Below, one piece after another: positions 1-13,500 of a stretch of 64,000 bases of DNA; positions within the stretch are counted from its first letter, which is position 1; the number at the start of each line of letters is the position of its first letter. This stretch comes from Aptenodytes patagonicus. Lineage: Eukaryota > Chordata > Aves > Sphenisciformes > Spheniscidae. Below the pieces are notes generated by a model that was given only the letters and a program-made list of their open reading frames with translations, had not been told where the DNA came from and did no database searches. Both the position numbers and the translations under genes were made by a program. The stretch lies in NCBI RefSeq assembly GCF_965638725.1, contig NC_134949.1, forward strand, positions 77,592,017 through 77,656,016. The letters are read 5' to 3'.

Positions 1-2480
1 CAATGTACATTTGACCATGTTCATTTATTCAGCCAAGCTGGAGTCTCAGCTCAGGTGACTTACAGCCATACCACAAGCTTCTGTAACTGCACATACTAAT
101 TTACCAGGTAAGGTGCTGACCTCAGACAGTTTAATCCCATGGTAATTTGTGTAATAAGGTTAGTAAAAGCAAAGTGAAGGGGTTGGGTTGTTCTGGGTGG
201 TTTTTTTTTTTCCTTTGGACAGCATTTGCTAACATCTAGTTTAGTAGAATGTATAGTTTGTGTAGTTTATACTGTAGTTGAGCACAAGAGCTCATGGAAG
301 AAAGGCTATCAGAAGAGGAAACTTGCAGCACTGCTGCTGTTGGCTGGTTAGCTTAGCCAGGCCAGGCAGGTCTTCGTAACAAGAAAAAACAGCAGAACAT
401 CTCACTCCACCCTTTTTAAAGAAACTTTAATTTAAGAAGCATGATTATTTAATTTAAGCAGCATGATGTATCACAGGATACAGACATCCACCCTACATGG
501 GTGCACCAGGAGTTTCTGACTCAAGCAGAGATGACCTGGGCCCTTGGTGCCAGTGCTTTATTACTCCAGAAGGGCATCCAGCATAACCCCCCACCCCCCC
601 TTCTGCTCCCCTGTTGCAGAAGCAGCAGCATGGCTGCTGTATGCTACATGGACACTGGCTGGCAGAGGCCTTCATCCACAGCTGTCCTATCCCTCAGCCA
701 CACAGTGACTCCTCTCCCACCCTTCCTCCCTGGGTGATCTGTCACCAATGCACCCCTACTTTCTCTTTCATCTCCCACACCCTGGGAGGATAAAACCTCC
801 CACTCCCTGCTGTACAGCCATTTCCCTTCTGCTGCTGCAAGGACTCTACGGTTAGCTCAGCACAGGATGCTGCTTGATAGCATCCACCGCAAGCAAACAG
901 TTGCAGAGGTGATTCAGTTAGAAGCTAGGCACTTACTTGCAAGAATGTGCTGCAACTAGCTGCCTGCTAGTCCTAAGGCCCATTGCTGGGAGCCAGGCTC
1001 AGGCCAGACAGGGAGAACAGCCTGATTGCAGATGTCCTGTGACTGATGCATTGGGAGTGCTGCATGCCAACTGTGGTAGACTTGTTGAAAAACAGGATCC
1101 TATTCTGTTCATTCAAACAGTGGGGTGGGGTAGCAGGCAGGGCATGATCCCCAGAAGCACTAAGCAAATGTTACCTTGCTGTTCAAGCAAGGAAAAGTCA
1201 CAGATCCCTGCTGCCCCAATCCCATTTTGCTGTTCCCCCACTCACAGCCGACCCATACATGTAAGAAGTTACAAACACAACAGAGAGCCTGGCTGCTGCA
1301 CTGGCTTTTCGCAAGCAACACTCCTTTCCTTCCTGTTCACTTAGGCAGGATCAAGAGGAGAAAAGCTGAAGAACAATATGAGGCTCCTTTCTGTAAACCA
1401 AGTTATTTTTACCAGAAACTTTTGGAGGACACTATTAAACCCGAGGCAACATGTATTTCCTTACCTGTCATACAGTGCCTTGAAAGATTAAAGCAGACAG
1501 AGCCCCCTCCATCATACAGGCAGCTGGGAAGCCAGGACAGGTGAGGACTTGCTTAGGGCAAGTGGTCACTTCACCACATGCATCCCAGAGCCCAGAACCA
1601 AGAGCTGCTTGCAGCTTTGGCCCCTGTGGCTGTGACAGGGCTAACACCGGCACAGATAAGCAGACACAGAGCTGGGACTGCTGCAGCACCACAAGAAGTG
1701 CAGGCTCAAGACCCAGCTACAGGAGTGAGACTAAGGAACCGCTCATTTCTTACCTCCTCCTTCTCAGATCCTCTGTTGCAAACAGGAGCAGCACCCAGAG
1801 AAAGACCCCTGCTGTATGCAAGCATGCCTTCGCTATTCATGGGGGGATATCTGCCCTTGCACAGTGGTAAGCGAAGGGGACCCACCTCTGGTAAAGCCAA
1901 AGCAGCAGCCCTTTCAATCCTGTTTCTCTCGGGAAACTTCCCACAAAATGCCTTTCATGAAGGAGGTTCGCATTTCCCCAGCTGCTTTGTAACAGAGAGT
2001 TTAATAGTACTCAGCACATCCTGTCAGAAAAGTGGAGGAATACTCCTATTTTCTGTAAGACAGATGAATTGGCTCAAAGGAAAAAAAAAAAAAAGTAAAA
2101 CCAACTTTTATCACTGACTTGTTTAAATGCTATAGTACAGGACCATCAAGCAAAAGGGACTGTGACACAGTTTTGTTTCAGTAGATTATATAAAATCCCT
2201 CTTTTTATTTATTAATTGAGCCTCATGTTCACAAGGAAGATGTACAAAATGAAGGTACAAAGAGGAGACTGGAGTGATAGGGACAAAACCAGAGACAGTT
2301 TACTCCTTGACTCGACATCCAAATACAGCAGTTTTCACCAAAACTCAAACAAAAGAAAGATAAGCACTTGGATAAACAAATCTAACAGGCTTTTTTTTTT
2401 TTTAAACCTTCACTTTATAGTGTTTTACAATTATAGTTTGTCTCTTAGGAGGTTGAAGATGATGTGCTCAGTAACACACA
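1..2480. other. no gene recognised
   Basis: I see no exon, RNA gene or known repeat here. Several open frames of 60-179 codons exist, but none shows a family motif or a consistent splice pattern. In mammals POLDIP3 and RNU12 lie on this side of CYB5R3, and I found no match to either. Confidence 0.4.
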
Positions 2481-2484
2481 GGTA

Positions 2485-4409
2485 ATTCACCTGCAAGATA
2501 CTTTATTTCTTACACAGATGTGAAAAAGCCAGTAACTGAATAAGCAGAGTAAGTAATACAAAATAGTTGCTGCATAACCAGCTCAAGTTGTTTTTTTTTT
2601 TTAACAAGAAAACTTCATTAAATACAATAATGAAAAAAATCTATGCGTATCCCACAGTGATATAAACCAGCAGCAAGATAATTTCTCATATTTCTGCTTT
2701 TTGCCTCCTAAAAAAGGGACTGAAACTTACTTGAGTATTATTTGAACTTTGGAGCATAGTATTAACAAGTTTCAGAAGCACACATCAAAAATGCAAGACT
2801 TCAGAGGCAAGCGTCTAATTAATAAAATCAATAACAGTATTATTCATTTCAGGTTCCTTTAATTAACTGTAGTATCTTTTTCTCCTTTTAATTCATGCTG
2901 AAAATTAACCTTTGAAGTGCACAGTACCCATCTGTCGTACAGGCACAGACGAAAACACGGCAAGCTATAACCTCAAATACCTACCCGAATCTTTAAAAAG
3001 TGGTATTATACACTGACACTTGCAGCTAACTAGCATCCACATTACTTCATATATGACTAAACATCCTTTCAGTCTCTGATTTCATCACCAGAACAAGATT
3101 TTTAGTTTCATAGATTCCTTACAGGACAGCTCTAATCTCAGCAGCATCTCTGTTGGTTAGAAGCACAAGATGCCTTAAGTTTAGTAAAGACTAGGTAAAA
3201 GGCTGCTGTAAAAAAAAGTATATTAAAAAAATAAAAATCAGAGCTATAGTAAATAGCGTCTAAGACACAGTTTTAGATTCAGTGAGACATTCGAGTTTAG
3301 TGACTTAAGGCTGTTCCCATGCATCCTTATCAAGCAGAACCCTTCAGAGCTTTGCCTGAGCAAGACACACAGGCGAGTCCCCCGACTGCATGCATACCAC
3401 ATCCGAAGCTGAGCTACCTGCCAAAACCCACCCTGGCAATGAAACCCGAGTTCCCTTTGCTCCAAATCCATCTCTGGGAAACAAGAAAACTAAAACTAGA
3501 TCCAGTTTTCACCCAGCATTTTTTTCACTGCACAGGACATGCAGAACAACTGCCTTTGTACTCCTATGGCACCATCTGCTATCTAAAAGTAAATACAAAA
3601 GTTAGTTTTGTTTTGGTTTTTTTCAGTATTCCGCACATACAAGCAAAAAATTCCAGCTATTTGTGGAACAGGGCACAAAGCCGTCTGCTTTCTGTAGTTT
3701 CTTTCATTGCCCAGGGATGAGAACTGTGACCAGCTGGAAAAGCGTTTGCATCTAAGAGAGGCTATTCAAAATACAAAGGAAACAAATTTTATATTGCTGT
3801 CTACCTCTCTGTTTTGATTAACAAGGCAGCTTGAACAACTTGAGTCATAAATGGTTAACTGTCATCCTTTGACTGAACGAGCATCTTTAAGCTTCTGATG
3901 TTGCAAAGATTACGCGTACGAGGCAAACACTCCTGGCCCTCATACTGTAAAAGCTCTGTAAGGATTAAAATTTGGCATAAGCAAGGTGAATAATCCAGCA
4001 CATTCTATATATTTGCATACTTCGTACCAAATAAAATACTGGGTACGCACAGTGGTAGGAAGTAGGATATTACTGCCATTACAGTGCTAAGAAAAAGCGT
4101 AAACGAGTGTTTACTGCCCTAAGCAGCTATACTGTCCTCCCTTGAGATGGGGTATACAATATAGCCGAGCACTAGGCGTCACTGCCTTTCCACAATACAG
4201 TTGTTTCTGTGCGACATACAGTACAGTTTTAGTACAGTTCAGCTTAAGTGTCTTTCTTACTTGCCAGAGATTCAGAAAAAAATGAAGCATTTTTAATGTA
4301 AATGTAGCTTCCCAGCACTGTGCATCAGCCATCTCTGTAACTTTGTCCTGTTCCCATTACATGTTTTTTTCTTCCCTTCTACGCAAGATCACTGAATTAC
4401 CAGTCGTCT
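2485..4409 (-). other. CYB5R3: candidate CYB5R3 3' UTR
   Basis: This is the sequence downstream of the CYB5R3 stop codon on the minus strand. The first minus-strand AATAAA I find after the stop is at 2507-2502. ATTAAA variants near 2892 and 2862 are alternatives. The extent is inferred only from these signals, without transcript evidence. Confidence 0.35.
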
Positions 4410-4582
4410 TTAGAAGGAGAACCTCATGTCCTTGGTGTAGCCCAGTTTGTCGAGGTTGGGAATACAAGCATACTGGATCATTGGAGGAGGTCCACACATG
4501 AGGATCAGAACATCGTTCTGAGGTGGGGGCAGGTGGTCTCTGATCATCTCTTGGTTCACAAATCCTTGGCTGTAATCCCAAT
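4410..4582 (-). CDS. CYB5R3: CYB5R3 exon 9, terminal coding exon
   Basis: It encodes residues 245-301 ([20 protein letters not shown]..., then [17 protein letters not shown]) and ends in MRFSF before TAA at 4412-4410. Human CYB5R3 ends in CFVF at the same length. The acceptor is TAACAG. Confidence 0.96.
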
Positions 4583-7500
4583 CTGTTAAAAAAATTAAAG
4601 TAGGGGAAGGGGAACAAGGAAAAAAGGAGGAATAGATAGATACAAGTCACTTTAGAGTGAGGTGGGGGCACTTGGGGGTTTTTTTTAGTAACACTCTAGA
4701 CTGTAACATTTGTAGACTCCACCCGCGTTAGCGTCCTCAACACAGTTACGCTACCTGGAAAAACTGCCACCTCTGCTTTTAAGATGCAAAACTGATGTAT
4801 GGAGAAAACAAGGGCTAACTTTTAATAAAGCTTGCTAAAAGCCCCAAGGAAATCTCAAGCAGAGCTGTGAACAGAATGTGAATCTTCTCAGCTCCAGCAC
4901 TGTGAAGTAACAACATCCATCCTGTTTACCCCACTTTCTACAGCTTCACTAGGGAAAAATCTAGCTGATGAAGTTGGTCCCGGTTGGAACACCCGTGGTG
5001 CTAATCAGTTAATACTAGGATTCAGGTTTACCCATCGCATCCCCACCCCTGGATGCAAAAAGCTGCTGACCCAAACCTTTGGGCACAGTAAGACTTGACA
5101 CATATTTCTCCCACAGATTATCCAAAAAATTTCCAGTTTTGGTCCGGTTTCACATATGGTAGTGAAAGACTGCAGAACAGCATCGAGGGGGTCTAAGGAG
5201 GAACTTTTATCCCAACTGCTAAGATCAGTTCACAATTCACAAGTATCAAAGAAAAGGAACAGTGATTAGGAATTCAAGGAGAACACTAATTGCAGATGAC
5301 ATGACAGCAACAGGCTGTGGGGACAGCAAAACCCTTCCTCCAACCCTACCGAAGGTGTATTCTTGGTCACAAGGTAAGAGAAGGCATATGGCTTTTCCTT
5401 CTCTGCCCCAAACTACCGCTGAATAGGAGTGTGAATCTATCCTGATGTGGGTGGGCATGACGAGGAATGGTAAAAAAAGAGAAACAACAAGGAATGACAC
5501 GGAAACTATTGAGCCTTTTCTTCCTCAAACTTGCACAGCTGAGGGAGGCGCATTCAGCTAGCTCATCCTCTCACCTAGACCAGCCAACTATATCACATTA
5601 TCTTTAAAACTGGGCTGCACCAAGCTGGAACAGTACTTTCATTGAGAAACACTGTTAATACAAAGGCAATTCCATTGCCTAGGAAGAAGATCAGCTACCA
5701 TGAACTGCCATACAGTGACAGCTAGGTAGGAGTCTGCACTTGACCGCATCTCCGTGAGATACAGCGCCTCTGACACTCCCGCTGCCTTAATGCATGCTCT
5801 AAACATGAAACATTAAGACAACATGTTCTATTTATGTCTGTGGGGAAGGAGAAAGGAAGGTCACCTTCCAGAGTAAATAATGGTAAATGTATCAGGTGTA
5901 GCCATGGGAGGAACATCGCACTACCATTCACCTGAGGTGAGCTTTGTAGCTTTGGAAACACTGCCTGATTACACCTAAGAGTTTCTGTGCATCACTGTGT
6001 GAAGAATGATGCTACTAGATGCAATCACACACGATTCATTAAGCAAGAAAGGAGCTCAGAAATATGCACATGAGATAGCGTATCTCCTGTCAAACACATG
6101 CATTAATACTCTTAACTTAAGCTTCAGTGGAAGCAGCATGTTAGATCTTACTTTCAGGTGCTTTGTCCAGCGTGTACCAACACTTAAAGCGACCGGGATT
6201 CTGAACCTGGATCTCCTCTAGCTCAGAATGTAACAGGATATCCTTCTCGGTCTGCAGGATAAGGAGAACAATGATTATGCTCTGCATTTGAGTGCCGCCC
6301 TCAGATGACCACAAAGCATTAGCTACTCTACAGCCCTGTGAGATGGAACAGATTATTCAACTCTGTTCTACAGGCTGAAGAGAGCAAACACAAGTTATTT
6401 CCATGACTATCCTGTAGCAGAGCTAATAAAAAGGTTCATAACTTTCCCAAATCCTGACCATGCAATGCCTTCCCTCTAAAAAATAAAACAAAGCAAAACC
6501 TGTACCAAAACACAGAACCTTCATTTGTTCAGGGAATTAGTGGTAGCATCAGAAGATTAAAGCCCTCTTTTAGCACTCCTATTACATAAGCAACTTTCAT
6601 CAAAAAACTAACCGTGACTGCACACAAGTATCTCCCTACCCCTCCATACTGTGGTGTTCAGCCAGGAAAATGCCAGGTTTTTCACCTTTGCCACTTCAAA
6701 TTTCACCAGCACTGCCATATGGAGGTTGCTTGGTTTTTAAACAGGATGTGGAACAAATAACCAAAAGGGTATCAAGTTCCGATTGGAACAACAAATGTTA
6801 CCCAGGGTATCAAGTTCTGCTCCTCCCTGATGCAACATCATTGAAAGCCAAATGAAAGCCTTATTCCCGTAAGAGCAGCTGCAGTCTGGGAGGGAGGGAA
6901 AAGGGTAGAGACTAAAAGTGGTACCATCCTCTGCAGCCTTAATAATTTGGCACTGAGGATACCACTATGTCCATAACTGGGGGGGTAAGGAGGAATGTGC
7001 CAGCAACTATTGCCGAGAAGGTGCCTATTTCTGGATCTGCAGTTGCATGTGTTCCAGAAGAGCTATTACTGGGTCTGACCAACTCAAAGCATGCTAGTCA
7101 GAAGCACAGTACGAGCCCACATACGTTGTCATCTGTAATCCAACACAGCTCTTTCAGGAGGGCCAAAATAAAAGATCAGCAAAACACACATTAAAAATAT
7201 TTTATAGTATTTTAAAATATTAAATATTAGAAAACATCTAGTCTGCAGGCTTTCCTGACTGACCATTTGTCACAAGGCTGCTTTATATTTGTGCAGTTAC
7301 TGGGTACAAGGACTCTTTAAAGCCAAGGATTGATGTTGCTAATATGCAGGCAACTTGTTCCCCAAATCCTCCCTGCAAGAAGCAGTAGGTTTTCTAGGTT
7401 GCTACAGCAGCTCTAGCCCTGTATTAGTCATTCTGAATTACTCATAGCAAATCCTGGCCCTCCTGCCCTGATACCGACTGTACTTCACGCCAACTCCTAG

Positions 7501-10500
7501 GGCTCAGCAGAGACCAGCTGCTGCAGCCACACCGGCCAGCGCCAGAGAGCACTGGCAGGGCTCTGAAGGAGGTCTTACTGTAATAAAGCATCAGAACAGA
7601 GCATCTGTTGGCACGTGGATCATAGCTTCTGGGTGGAAAAATCTTGGTTTATAATTCAAATATGGTACAAAGGAAGTGAGGACACACTGAATATCAGGGA
7701 AGATAGGAATGACAGAGGAGAGCCTAAAGAAGCTAAAAAACACAGGCATGACGTGAGGTTCACCACAAATAACGGCTCATAATCCAGAAACAAATATTCA
7801 TTATGATGGAGAAATTTAAAAGCAAAAGGATTAACACCAGAATAACATCAGGCAAAGAAGAGGCGTCGCAGTTCAGCGGCACACCACCATTTGGGTTGCC
7901 TGGCCATCCAAGAAATCTCTATCGCAAGGATCCCATGGTTGAGAGATCTTGCCTTTGTCCAGCACGGCAGTATGACACACCTCAAAGAGCGATAGAAACA
8001 CATGAAGAACCGACGGGGGAATGGAAATAAAAGGAGACAGCCGTGCAGAATCCCTAGTTGAGGGAGTTGCTAGAGACCACTGTTAATTTTAGCCTCACCT
8101 AAGGTGTTCTCAAACAGAAAGACTCCACATACAAACCCTGCTGCGAAGTTGGTGAGTTAAAATTGCCGAAGGAGACAGATGTCCACCTCTTTCATGTTTC
8201 CACTAAGACACCTCTGAAAGTCTGCCCAAAACATTAACAGCTTGCACAAAGGAATGCAGAGTTTTAAAACATTTATAAACTGGATTAGAAACAGAGCAAT
8301 GAGACACAGGAAAGCGAGCATTAGCTGGGAGGTAAGCGGCATTTCTGTAGTAGCACTAAAAAACCAATTCATTATAGTGCTTTTATTTGGGAAGTTTTCA
8401 ACATTTCAGTCCCCTTCTCCCCTCAGGGTTTGTATTTCTGTACCAGGCTTTCACAGCAAGAATTTCATTTGCTGAGTGGAGGCCTGTTAGTTAAGTAAAA
8501 CTTTATGAACAGAAAAAACAAAAAGGACAGAATTACCTGATTAGCAAACAGCAGTTGACAAACGGTAGGGTCTTCTTTGTCTTTTATGATTGCTTGAATG
8601 ATCTGCAGCATAGGTGTTATCCCTGAAAGAGAAAGGCAGGTCAATGATGCACGAATGCGAAGGAGCAAAAGAAACCGCAAGTGAGCATGTGAGAGAAAAT
8701 AGGAACCATCTACCAGCTGTCAGAAACCAAGGATGAATCTTTATATATACGTACCAGTCCCACCTGCAATCATCCCCACATATTTCACTTTCTTAGTAAC
8801 TGCTTCAGCTTTCTTTTCAGGCCGAATAGCAAACTTGCCTGAAGAGAGAGAGAGAGATGGAAAACATTGAAGAAAGCAGGAAACAGCGCCTGTGATCCCT
8901 TCCCAGCACGTTCAGCTAATTGGCCCTGTCACCCTTCCCTCCCCGTAACGCAGGAGCAGGAAACAGACAAAGGTGAAGATGTCACGAATTAAAACAAATC
9001 CTGAAAGATGATTAGAGATTGTAAGACACGTGATGATAACATCAGACACTGACATGGGTTATTACTTACTCCTGACTAGCATCGAGCCATCGCTACCTGT
9101 ATTTCTATTTGCTCACGTCCCATACTCCCAGTGATATTCAGAAGCCCAGATTCTGGAAACAGTTCTACACAAAGGAATTAATGTGCTCAGAGAGTTTATT
9201 TACCCCATGCAGATTATTTTAAGGAAAAACCTGAAACATGCAGGGTGTATTTTTTTGTATATTTATCTCCTCTTTTTGACCTGATTTGCCAGTTACAGCC
9301 AAATCTGACTGTGAGTTTGAAATTGCCCAAAATGTTGTATTTGTTGTGTTCACACCTCTCTTCATCCAGGATAACATGAACACAACATACAAAGCTCTGG
9401 AAAACCACGTGTCTGAGTTCTGCTGCTCACAAAACCACCAGGAGGTTTTTGTGACACATTTGTGGCTGCACTATGCCAAAGTGAGATATTTTATATTGGC
9501 ATAAAAGCACTTCCTACTGATAAAGTTCATTTTCACTTGGGAAATTAGCATTGGATAGCACAAATACCAAGTGGTTTTATCAGAGTATAAACGATGTCCA
9601 TATAAGCAGGGAGAGAATTCCCTTCTTTGAGAACAGTATCAATAACAAGCACTTCTATAGTCATATAACAATCCTCCTCAGGATGGCCGTTGACTTAATT
9701 AAGACACTAGCAATTTCTTTTGTGCAGAGATGCTAACAACAGAAAAGAATCCCCGTGTCTAGTGGGAAAGGGTGAGTACATTGAGAGTACCAGCCCAAAT
9801 AATAGAGGTGATGGCTAAGGTTCAGTTCATGCAGTATGTGTAATCAAAATGTAGCCACAGAGATTCTCCCCCTCTACTCTGCTCTGGTGAGACCCCACCT
9901 GGAGTACTGTGTCCGGCTCTGGAGCCCTCAGCACAGAAAAGACATGGACCTGTTGGAGCAGGGCCAGAGGAGGGCCACGAAAATGCTCAGGGGGATGGAA
10001 CACCTCTCCCATGAAGAAAGGCTGAGAGAGTTGGGGTTGTTCAGCCTGGAGAAGAGAAGGCTTTGGGGAGACCTTATTGCAGCCTTTCAATACTTGAAGG
10101 GGGCTTGTAAGAAAGATGGGGACAAACTGTTTAGCAGGGCCTGTTGTGACAGGACAAGGGGGAATGGCTTTAAACTAAAGGGGGGTACGTTTAGACTAGC
10201 TAGAAGGAAGAAATTTTTTACGCTGAGGGTGGTGAAACACTGGCACAGGTTGCCCAGAGAGGTGGTGGATGCCCCATCCCTGGAAACATTCAGGGTCAGG
10301 TAGGACGGGGCTCTGAGCAACCTGATCTCATTGAAGATGTCCCTGCTCATTGCAGCAGGGTTGGACTAGATGACCTTTAAAGGTCCCTTCCAACCCAAAC
10401 TATTCTATGATTTTGTAAAGACTTGAACCCAGCTGGAAAAAACTGTGACCAGTATTACTACTACTTTATAATGTTTTTTCCGTATTGTTTACTCTGGATA

Positions 10501-13500
10501 AATTTAATCTTCCGAGTCAGCCTTGCCTTTTCCTTCGTAGACAAGTAGGCCACTTGGTCCTCTGAAGTCAATAGTATCCCCTATTTTCAGGCTGTCTAAG
10601 TATTGAGACATCTTCCCTCCATCAGGAAACTTTGGATGGACACTTCTAAAGTAGATCTGTTAAACATAACAATGAAGCAATTAATCTCACAGCTCAAAGA
10701 TGAGCATTTGCCCTTCAAATATTTAGGTACCCATACTCCTCATGCAAACAACAATTACTACCTAAAAAAATACTATCAATGCAGATTTGACTGACAATAA
10801 AAGAGAAGCACTGAGTTTTCTGAAAAAGATTAAAATGCCACTCTTGCCCCAATTTTGATCAGATTGGACACAGACTGGCAATTATCTCCATTGTATTTCT
10901 GTAACATAGAAAATATCTCTAAATAATCAACATGATTTACACCCAAGTTCAAAAGGGGGAAAAAAAAAGTCACTGTGATTTCAAACAGAAAAACTTCTGA
11001 GAAAGATCCCTGACAGCTCGGTTGCAAAGGGATGTACCCAAACCTTCTTCTTGGGATGCCAACCGTTTGCACCTCAAAGTTAGAGTAACAAAAAAAGTGG
11101 ATACCAACTAATTGAATATTCAATGGTTCACCAACAGGTATCAGTGGGTGTAGTTACATTGCTGGAACTTGTGCTGGTTTTTTTGTTTTAAATCACATGG
11201 GTATGAAAGAGTTCAAGCTGAGACTAGCTACACTTTTACAAGAACAGCATCATTTGCATGCATGGAGAGCCACACTGGGAAGAAGGAGTCTTGTGAAACG
11301 TTTCTATCCGAGCCAAAGATTTACATTCTTCCCTTGTCATGTCTTCAGCGTGCAATGCCATGCTCATGAAGATAAGCAGGTAGTAAAAGGCAAATTCACA
11401 TCTAGTTTCACAATAAATTAATAAAGTGTTATTAGTTGTAAAGAAGAAAAAAACTTAAGAGTAAAATTCTAAGAGGAAATCCAGTGCAGATATTCAGGTT
11501 TTAAATTCCTGTCAGTTTTAAATATATTTGCTTAGTCTAGCTGCCAAGAGACAAAACAAAAGTACATTATCACAAGACTCAGAATCACATTCTTGCCAAT
11601 TAAATCAGTCATTCACACTGTCTGGATCAGTAACGATAGTGATCACCGCTCTTAATGATCATGATGACCATATTACATTAGCTTCAGAAGAAGCTGACAG
11701 TTCAGGCAAGGTTAATTCCTTATTTCAGAAGGATTAAAAAAGTGTGTGAACATCTGCAGGTCTACACAGATTCTGGCAAATTGCAGTATGCAAATACAGA
11801 AAATTATGCAGCATCTCATGAGACACACTCACGAAAGAAGTGCTTACAAAATGCCATACGGATTGTAGGTAACTGCAGATCACTTGTTACAATAGGGGAA
11901 GTCCGCAGTGGCACATACCTGAACAGAAGCCAGCACAGCAGACTTCAGATAGCACTGCAAGTGTAAAGGTGGGCTCACAAGTTGCCCAGCCTGGTAAAAG
12001 AGCATGACATTCTCACCTTGACAATAAGATCCACAAAGCCCTTGTCATCATCACTGGAAACTGGAGTGTAAGGTCTAACAACCAGAGCTCCATCAATCCG
12101 TGCAGACAGGTAGATATGCTGTCCTGTACGCAGGGAAGAAAAAAAAGCAGTTTGCTTTCAAAAGATTTTGCTTTCAGTGGATGTACTGAGTTGGCGTGGA
12201 CTGCAAACACAGTCTCAAAGTTCTCCTAACTACCTTGTTTTGGGGCACCACTTTTTCCTCTCTCATTTTCCTGACATTGTAACACCTTGCCAGAGTTGTT
12301 AACCACGCACAGATTCTACCTGGAAGGGCAGACAACTCCGCTGCTAATTTTATGTGTCAATCATATCTGTTCTGATAGCTTCATGCACTTACATTTACTA
12401 AAGCCCTAACTGCAAGTGAGATCTTGCAAAAGATGCGGTATGTCTCTCCCGTACAGACAAGTAAAAAGGACACAGGAGGGGAAAACTGTCAAGTGCTGTT
12501 CACACCTCTTTATTAACATGTTAGTTATAAACCATTACAGTTCAGTTACAACTGAATTTATAACTGTTCTTACTTTGACCACAGATCGCTCATGTCTACC
12601 AGGAGGTCATCTAGCTGCCATTGCTAAGGCTGCCTAGACATAAAGCACTTTTCTAACCCTGCTATTCCTCCAGCTTAACATTTGAATGTAGCGATCACAT
12701 TTCAATCTGTCACATACTCACTGAACTCTCTACAACAGTTTCTTTTCTCAATGGTTACATTTTTGATTAAAAAAAAAACCTAGAATTAACTCTTTTGAAA
12801 GGTTTTCCTATAAAATTCAAAACCCTGAAGAGACCCAAGTGAACAATACCTAGGGGGGATTTGGGTTTTGTTATTTTGTCACCACTAGGTCAACAGAACA
12901 AACTATCTCTGAAGATGAATGCAGCTCCTCCGCCTGTTACGGGAACACAAAGAGGGGATTTTACCGGGAGCTGGTTTGCCAAGCCAGAGGGCCAGTGAGG
13001 CAAACCAGTGGGTGAATGAAGATGTGCTACCTGGTGACGTGGGAAATGAGTAACCATAACTCACTTGAAGCCGTACACGGACATAACGTAAGGGTGATTC
13101 AAATAACCCTCTCAGCAAAGCCTATACACATCTGGTAGCACGCATGTTTCCTGCTAGGGAAGACCTGAAGGGAGCTGCAGCAGCAGCCTCCCGTTCCTCC
13201 TCCAGGCAAGGGGTGGCCTTGCCACCCCCTCCTCCAGGAACAGACCGTGGTGACCACTGCAGACTGTGAACCTGGTCAGACGGGACCACTGCTGGGGTAT
13301 GTCTCAAGAACTGGCACAAATCCAAGAAAGGTGCTCCTCCCAAAGGGAAAACACGCCTTATGCTCTTACTTGTTGGAGCTTTACCCCACCCTGACAGGAC
13401 AGCAGTTGGCAGCCTCTGCGCAGGGCCATGCACAATCCCACTCGCCCTCAGAGTGAACCGCATTTTTTTCCTGTAACGCTCCAGCTGGTGGCAAAAGCAA

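Noticed and set aside
1578-2117. 179-codon plus-strand ORF left of CYB5R3
   Set aside because: No recognisable motif, low-complexity Lys-rich end from a poly-A run, and no splice or conservation support.
1-2480. Search for the U12 snRNA gene or POLDIP3 exons expected near CYB5R3 in mammals
   Set aside because: No U12-like sequence and no POLDIP3 peptide was found. They probably lie outside the window.
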